From assembly GCA_900553605.1 (NCBI GenBank), contig USDX01000017.1, positions 1 through 24,734 of the forward strand: a stretch of DNA of 24,734 nucleotides, in the 5' to 3' direction. The position numbers and the translations under genes were made by a program. Shown in pieces: positions 21,339 through 24,734 of this stretch. The notes under the pieces are model-generated. The model was given only the letters and a program-made list of their open reading frames with translations. It had not been told where the DNA came from and did no database searches. This DNA comes from an uncultured Eggerthella sp. (GTDB lineage: Bacteria > Actinomycetota > Coriobacteriia > Coriobacteriales > Eggerthellaceae). Position 1 is the first letter of the stretch, and each line of letters begins with the position of its first letter.

Positions 21339-22754
21339 ATGTCCGACGCAATGCAAAGCTCGTATCACGGCATCGCAGCACGTCTTGACCGTATGCCTAT
21401 CACTGGCTTCCACAAGAAGATCTTGTGGCTGCTCGCCGGTATCACGTTCTGCGACTCCGTAGATATGGCCGTTGGCGGTCCTATCGGTATGGTTCTCCAG
21501 TCCACCTATGATGCTGCAGGCAATCAGTGGATGACCTTGGAGCAGTTCGCACTGTTCAACTCTATCACCATGATCGGCTACCTCATTGGTGGTCTTATGG
21601 CAGGTGCCCTCTCTGACGGCATCGGTCGCAAGAAGGCAGTTCTCATCTGCGGTTCTATCTTCACCGTGTTCTGCTTCGTTGCTGCAGGCGCTCCTGACGC
21701 AACGTTCCTGACCGGCTGCCGCTTCTTCATGGGTCTGGGCCTTGGCGCTGCGTTCCCCGCAGGCTACTCCGCCCTCACCGAGTTCACTCCTCCCACGAAG
21801 CGCGGTAAGTACCAGTCCTACGTTGGCCTGATCGCTAACTGCGGTACCCTCGTTGCTTCCGCTATGAACATGGTTGTTCTGCCCATGCTCGGCTGGCGCC
21901 CCGTGTTCGTTATCTGCGGTATTGTTGGTGCTGCTGTTGTAATCCTCTGCTTCGTATTCCTCGAGGAATCTCCTCGTTGGTTGGCCATGAAGGGTCAGAC
22001 CGAAAAGGCAGACAAGATTGTTTCCAACATCGAGGCAAAGACTGCTGCTAAGGGCATCGACGTTCCCGCTGTTCCCGAGGAAGAAATCCAGCGTCGTGAG
22101 AACGCTGAGGTAGTTAAGGATCTGCCGTGGTCGTTCCTCTTCAAGAAGAGCATGATCACCCGTACCCTTACCGCTATGTTCCTCTGCTTCGTTATGAACG
22201 TTCTGGTTTACACGGTTATTTCCTGGACGCCTACCATCTTGAAGGCAAACGGCTTCGATCCTCACATGTCCACGGTTCTCACCGTTGTTATGCAGCTCGG
22301 TATTCCTGTTGGCGTTGGCGCTCTTACCTTCTACGTTGAGAAGGTAAACCGCAAGACCATCCTGATCGTAACCTACGTTTTGATCGCAATCATCGGTCCT
22401 GTATGGGCTTCCCTGCCGACCGACAACACTGCGCTTATCATGTTCGTTGGCTTCCTGCTCTGCGTCTGCACCTTCACCAACTCCGTTACCACCGCAGCTA
22501 TCTACCTGTCCGAGCCTTTCCCGACGGCTTGCCGTATCCGCGGCGCTGGTGTTGCTAACGCCTTCGGTCGTCTGGGTGGTATCTTCAGCCCCATGTGGAT
22601 CGCATTCTTCATGGGCACCTCGCTCGGCACCACCGGCGTATTCATCATCAACGCTTGCCTGGCTATCTTCATGGCAATCTGGCTGGCTATCTTCGGTGTT
22701 GAGACTCGCGGCCGTACGCTTGAGGACATCACCAAGGGTCTGCTCGACGACTAG
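21339..22754 (+). CDS. MFS transporter (sugar/metabolite:H+ symporter type), copy 1
   Basis: A 471-residue, 12-helix major facilitator. The N-terminal LDRMPITGFHKKILWLLAGI (17-36) is typical of the NiaP/SV2-like metabolite symporters. The helix 2-3 signature GALSDGIGRKKA (about 89-100), the loop PTKRGKYQS (about 152-160) and EESPRWLAMKG (about 208-218) are also present. A central cytoplasmic loop (about 219-260) and a C-terminal VETRGRTLEDI complete the fold. Substrate is unknown; relatives carry nicotinate, aromatic acids or other small organic acids. Codons are strongly biased (GCT/GCA, CGT, ATC, TTC, AAC), more than in neighbouring genes, suggesting high expression. ATG at 21339 has GGAAGG and AGGTG upstream. 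A leader of up to 600 nt full of hairpins precedes it, and a LysR gene and a near-identical MFS copy follow. Confidence 0.9.
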   Translation: MSDAMQSSYHGIAARLDRMPITGFHKKILWLLAGITFCDSVDMAVGGPIGMVLQSTYDAAGNQWMTLEQFALFNSITMIGYLIGGLMAGALSDGIGRKKAVLICGSIFTVFCFVAAGAPDATFLTGCRFFMGLGLGAAFPAGYSALTEFTPPTKRGKYQSYVGLIANCGTLVASAMNMVVLPMLGWRPVFVICGIVGAAVVILCFVFLEESPRWLAMKGQTEKADKIVSNIEAKTAAKGIDVPAVPEEEIQRRENAEVVKDLPWSFLFKKSMITRTLTAMFLCFVMNVLVYTVISWTPTILKANGFDPHMSTVLTVVMQLGIPVGVGALTFYVEKVNRKTILIVTYVLIAIIGPVWASLPTDNTALIMFVGFLLCVCTFTNSVTTAAIYLSEPFPTACRIRGAGVANAFGRLGGIFSPMWIAFFMGTSLGTTGVFIINACLAIFMAIWLAIFGVETRGRTLEDITKGLLDD

Positions 22755-22799
22755 TCGTTAAAGCTTCGATCCACCCATCGGGCACATAGCTACCCATGA

Positions 22800-22830
22800 A
22801 CGGGACCTCCATAGGGGGTCCCGTTTTGTT
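22800..22830 (+). terminator. Rho-independent terminator after MFS copy 1
   Basis: ACGGGACC (22800-22807) pairs with GGTCCCGT (22817-22824), and GTTTTGTT overlaps and follows the stem, 45 nt after the stop codon. Confidence 0.85.
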
Positions 22831-22917
22831 ATAGTGGGAAAGGTTCATTTGCGATGAAAACCAATAGTGAGGGTCTATAGGTTGGGTTTTCATTGCTGTA
22901 ATGGAGGGAAGCGCTGC

Positions 22918-23844
22918 ATGAAGCTTGATCACCTACGTTATTTTGATCGTCTGGCCGATATGTTGAGTTACACCAACGCGGCTAAATCGCTCTACATTGC
23001 TCAGCCAACTCTTTCTGCTGCAATTAAGCGTATGGAGCAAGAGGTGGGACTTACGCTGTTCCGTCGTGCTGAGGGGGTGGCGTCGGGCGTTGAGCTTACC
23101 GAACAGGGCCGAATTTTCCACGAATACGTAGTGCAGGCGCTTGAGCGCTATGACACCGGCTTGAATTTGGCCCTTGAATCCCAGAATGAATCAGACAGCC
23201 TGCTGCGACTTGGAACGGTATATTCCATGAAGGGCCGTTTTTGGTCTAAGGCTATCGACGACTTTATTAATCAGTGGGGGAGTTTGCCTCATTTCCATAT
23301 GGAACAGGCGTATTCTGCCGAGTTGGCAAAGCAGCTTAAAAGCCGTGAAATCGATGTTGCGTTTGCCGCTATGACGCCTGAAGCTGCAGGGCTCAACCAT
23401 GTTCATGTGTGGTCGCAATCGCTTGTGGCTTGCGTTAACATCGAAAACCCTCTGGCGCAGCGAACTTCCATCACGCTAGACGAACTGAAGGACGAACGCC
23501 TGCTTACTTATAGTGCGAAATCTTCGGTTTCGCCAAGCATCGATGAGCTGTTCGGCTCAAGGATGAAAGAGTTCAATGTGGTTCGCAGCTTTGACGATGA
23601 GCTTTCGCTTTCATCGTTCGTTTCTTCCCATTCAAACAATGTGGCAGTTATGGTGTACTCCATCCTTGTTAACGCCTTTGATGACGTGGTGTGTATTCCT
23701 ATCGCTGATGCTCCTGCCGATTTCCATAAGATTTACCTCATGAGCCGAAACGAGTCCCATTCCAAGATTGTCGGCGATTTTATCGACTTCATGAGTTCGT
23801 ACGAGTTCCCAGACATTTTTGCAGAGTCGCGCAACGCGCTGTAG
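22918..23844 (+). CDS. LysR-family transcriptional regulator
   Basis: The 308-residue protein has the LysR winged HTH at residues 1-60 (MKLDHLRYFDRLADMLSYTN, then AAKSLYIAQPTLSAAIKRME with VGLTLFRR). A linker helix and a periplasmic-binding-like effector domain (about 90-300) follow. It is the probable regulator of one or both flanking MFS transporters and would bind a small organic effector. ATG at 22918 is chosen because the HTH begins immediately and GGAGGGAAG is 8-10 nt upstream; an in-frame GTG at 22867 lacks a ribosome site. All three genes are on the same strand, so the usual divergent LysR arrangement is absent. An imperfect dyad GGTTCAT/ATGAAAACC (22842-22862) lies about 55 nt before the start and may be an autoregulatory site. 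Confidence 0.92.
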   Translation: MKLDHLRYFDRLADMLSYTNAAKSLYIAQPTLSAAIKRMEQEVGLTLFRRAEGVASGVELTEQGRIFHEYVVQALERYDTGLNLALESQNESDSLLRLGTVYSMKGRFWSKAIDDFINQWGSLPHFHMEQAYSAELAKQLKSREIDVAFAAMTPEAAGLNHVHVWSQSLVACVNIENPLAQRTSITLDELKDERLLTYSAKSSVSPSIDELFGSRMKEFNVVRSFDDELSLSSFVSSHSNNVAVMVYSILVNAFDDVVCIPIADAPADFHKIYLMSRNESHSKIVGDFIDFMSSYEFPDIFAESRNAL

Positions 23845-24029
23845 GCTTCCTTTGCGCTGTGTCTCCTATGGCAGAAGTTTAATTGGGTGTATTGCGCGTG
23901 TCTGATTGGAGCGATTTGGTGAGTAATGGCGTTTTGCGGTTCGATGTCGTCACTGTCAGAACCCCTCATGTACGGGATTTTTTGAGCAGTTTGTGGTGTC
24001 GCTAAGACCACCGCAAAGACCTTCCCAAT

Positions 24030-24065
24030 ACAGGAGCGCGGCATAAGCTGCGCTCCTGTTGTTTT
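24030..24065 (+). terminator. Rho-independent terminator after lysR
   Basis: A perfect 10-bp stem ACAGGAGCGC with GCGCTCCTGT (24030-24039, 24050-24059) is followed by TGTTTT, about 185 nt past the lysR stop. The stretch 23845-24029 shows no gene. Confidence 0.85.
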
Positions 24066-24104
24066 ACCCTGCGAGTGCTAGCTGTAGGGCCATTCATTAT
24101 TGAC

Positions 24105-24120
24105 CATGAACACGTTCATG
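24105..24120. promoter_or_regulatory. CATGAAC-AC-GTTCATG dyad
   Basis: An inverted repeat with 7-bp arms and a 2-nt centre. Its core is GAAC-AC-GTTC, the same GAAC-N2-GTTC pattern found at 20746 and 24186. It lies just after the lysR terminator, upstream of MFS copy 2, and is a candidate operator. Confidence 0.45.
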
Positions 24121-24146
24121 AACTGGGTAAATAGTTTTTCGTAATT

Positions 24147-24170
24147 GCTCCCGAATATGGGGGCTTTTTT
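24147..24170 (+). terminator. Terminator or attenuator upstream of MFS copy 2
   Basis: GCTCCC (24147-24152) pairs with GGGGGC (24159-24164, one G-T pair) and is followed by six T. No gene ends here: the lysR terminator is 80 nt earlier. It may act on a leader transcript of MFS copy 2. Confidence 0.6.
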
Positions 24171-24185
24171 GCTATTGGCTGAAAT

Positions 24186-24195
24186 GAACCTGTTC
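24186..24195. promoter_or_regulatory. GAAC-N2-GTTC dyad upstream of MFS copy 2
   Basis: GAACCTGTTC is followed by AATA, matching GAACATGTTCAATA at 20746 in 13 of 14 positions. TTGACCTGC, also shared with the first locus (20890-20898), follows at 24228-24236 and resembles a -35 box. Confidence 0.4.
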
Positions 24196-24293
24196 AATAA
24201 CAATGATCTTGTAGCAGGATTGGGCTGTTGACCTGCACTGAAATCAGGCTATGCCCTGAAGAGGGGTAGATGGTCAAGAGCCCACTTCGCTAT

Positions 24294-24369
24294 CGAGGAT
24301 CTATAGGGGGATTGATCTTCGAAGCCCTCTCGAAAACGAGAGGGGAGGGAAGCCCCAAATGGTAGGGGC
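24294..24369 (+). other. Three consecutive hairpins in the MFS copy 2 leader
   Basis: CGAGGATC with GATCTTCG (24294-24321, one G-T pair), a perfect CCCTCTCG-AAAA-CGAGAGGG (24325-24344), and GCCCC-AAATGGTA-GGGGC (24352-24369) follow one another, ending about 10 nt before the GAAGGTG ribosome site. The sequences differ from the copy 1 leader, but the layout is similar. Confidence 0.5.
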
Positions 24370-24391
24370 ATGAATAGAAAGAAGGTGGGTT

Positions 24392-24734
24392 ATGAGTTCC
24401 GAAGCACAAACTTCCTATCATGGCATTGCTGCTCGTCTGGACCGCATCCCAATCACCGGCATGCACAGGAAAGTCCTGTGGCTGCTGGCAGGCATCACGT
24501 TCTGCGATTCGGTTGACATGGGTGTTGGTGGCCCGATTGGTGCAGTGCTCCAGTCAACCTACGATGCCGCTGGCAATCAGTGGATGACCTTGGAACAGTT
24601 CGCACTGTTCAACTCAATTACCATGATCGGCTATCTGGTTGGTGGCCTCATGGCAGGTGCCCTATCCGACGGCATCGGTCGCAAGAAGGCAGTTCTCATC
24701 TGCGGTTCTATCTTCACCGTGTTCTGCTTCGTTG
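24392..24734 (+). CDS. MFS transporter, copy 2 (cut by window end)
   Basis: The first 114 codons of a second MFS transporter, closely similar to copy 1 at protein level over the visible part: SYHGIAARLDR, the LWLLAGITFCDSVDM helix and the helix 2-3 loop GALSDGIGRKKA. Most silent positions before 24669 differ moderately, but 24669-24734 is identical base for base to 21615-21680. ATG at 24392 follows GAAGGTG. The same strong codon bias is seen as in copy 1. The reading frame is intact to the window edge; the C-terminal three quarters lie outside. A tandem duplicate sharing regulation with copy 1, possibly with altered substrate range, is the likely reading. Confidence 0.9.
   Translation, partial: MSSEAQTSYHGIAARLDRIPITGMHRKVLWLLAGITFCDSVDMGVGGPIGAVLQSTYDAAGNQWMTLEQFALFNSITMIGYLVGGLMAGALSDGIGRKKAVLICGSIFTVFCFV

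Noticed and set aside
20994..22265. 423-codon open frame antisense to the MFS transporter
   Set aside because: Composition (Glu, His, Asn, Thr) is that of reversed transporter codons, and the sense frame is a textbook MFS protein.
24030..24170. Two hairpins as a single bidirectional terminator of lysR
   Set aside because: The stems are 80 nt apart with an operator-like dyad between them, and each has its own T run in the plus direction, so they are better treated separately.

Overview
The window looks like chromosomal DNA of an actinomycete of the class Coriobacteriia, probably near the Eggerthellaceae. The main reason is the block at 8998-16516. It carries the actinobacterial cell-wall and signalling order fhaA, fhaB, pstP, rodA, pbpA, pknB, but with rodA and pbpA fused into one gene and no pknA. 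Genus cannot be decided from the sequence alone. There is no phage, integrase, insertion sequence or CRISPR array.

Layout. 1-3745: a divergent tRNA-Ser(GCT), a DUF2207 membrane protein, then an EamA-type exporter overlapping a shikimate-kinase-like gene that ends at a strong terminator. 3746-7825 (minus strand): an FMN riboswitch with its own promoter leads ribU-ecfA1-ecfA2-ecfT, a complete riboflavin ECF importer, followed by a small flavin/PNPOx-fold protein and a possible gene remnant. 7826-8997: mostly non-coding, with four copies of a 9-mer, tRNA-Arg(CCT) and a roughly 200 bp palindromic element. 8998-16516 (minus strand): the FHA / PP2C phosphatase / SEDS-PBP fusion / PASTA kinase cluster. 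16517-17170: a 36-codon putative membrane peptide and tRNA-Leu(CAG), each with a promoter. 17171-19647: serA with a structured 3' region, then rnhA and engB on the minus strand. 19970-20734: an MscS channel. 20735-24734: two tandem paralogous MFS transporters, the second cut by the window end, with a LysR regulator between them and unusually long hairpin-rich leaders.

How the parts work together. In the central cluster PknB should phosphorylate wall-synthesis targets, PstP reverse this, and FhaA and FhaB read phosphothreonine. The fused SEDS glycosyltransferase and class B PBP would polymerise and cross-link glycan as one polypeptide. In the ECF operon FMN should shut down riboflavin import by pairing that occludes the ribU Shine-Dalgarno. 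At the right end, three GAAC-N2-GTTC dyads lie upstream of the two MFS copies. The two copies show a 66-base stretch of perfect identity beginning abruptly inside otherwise diverged sequence.

Most worth a second look: the SEDS-PBP fusion; the MFS-LysR-MFS locus with its shared dyads, triple tandem hairpins and possible attenuators; the palindromic element at 8461-8666; the kinase annotated by similarity as shikimate kinase but lacking the shikimate-binding arginine; and the small peptide at 16798. All functions come from reading motifs, without database searches.
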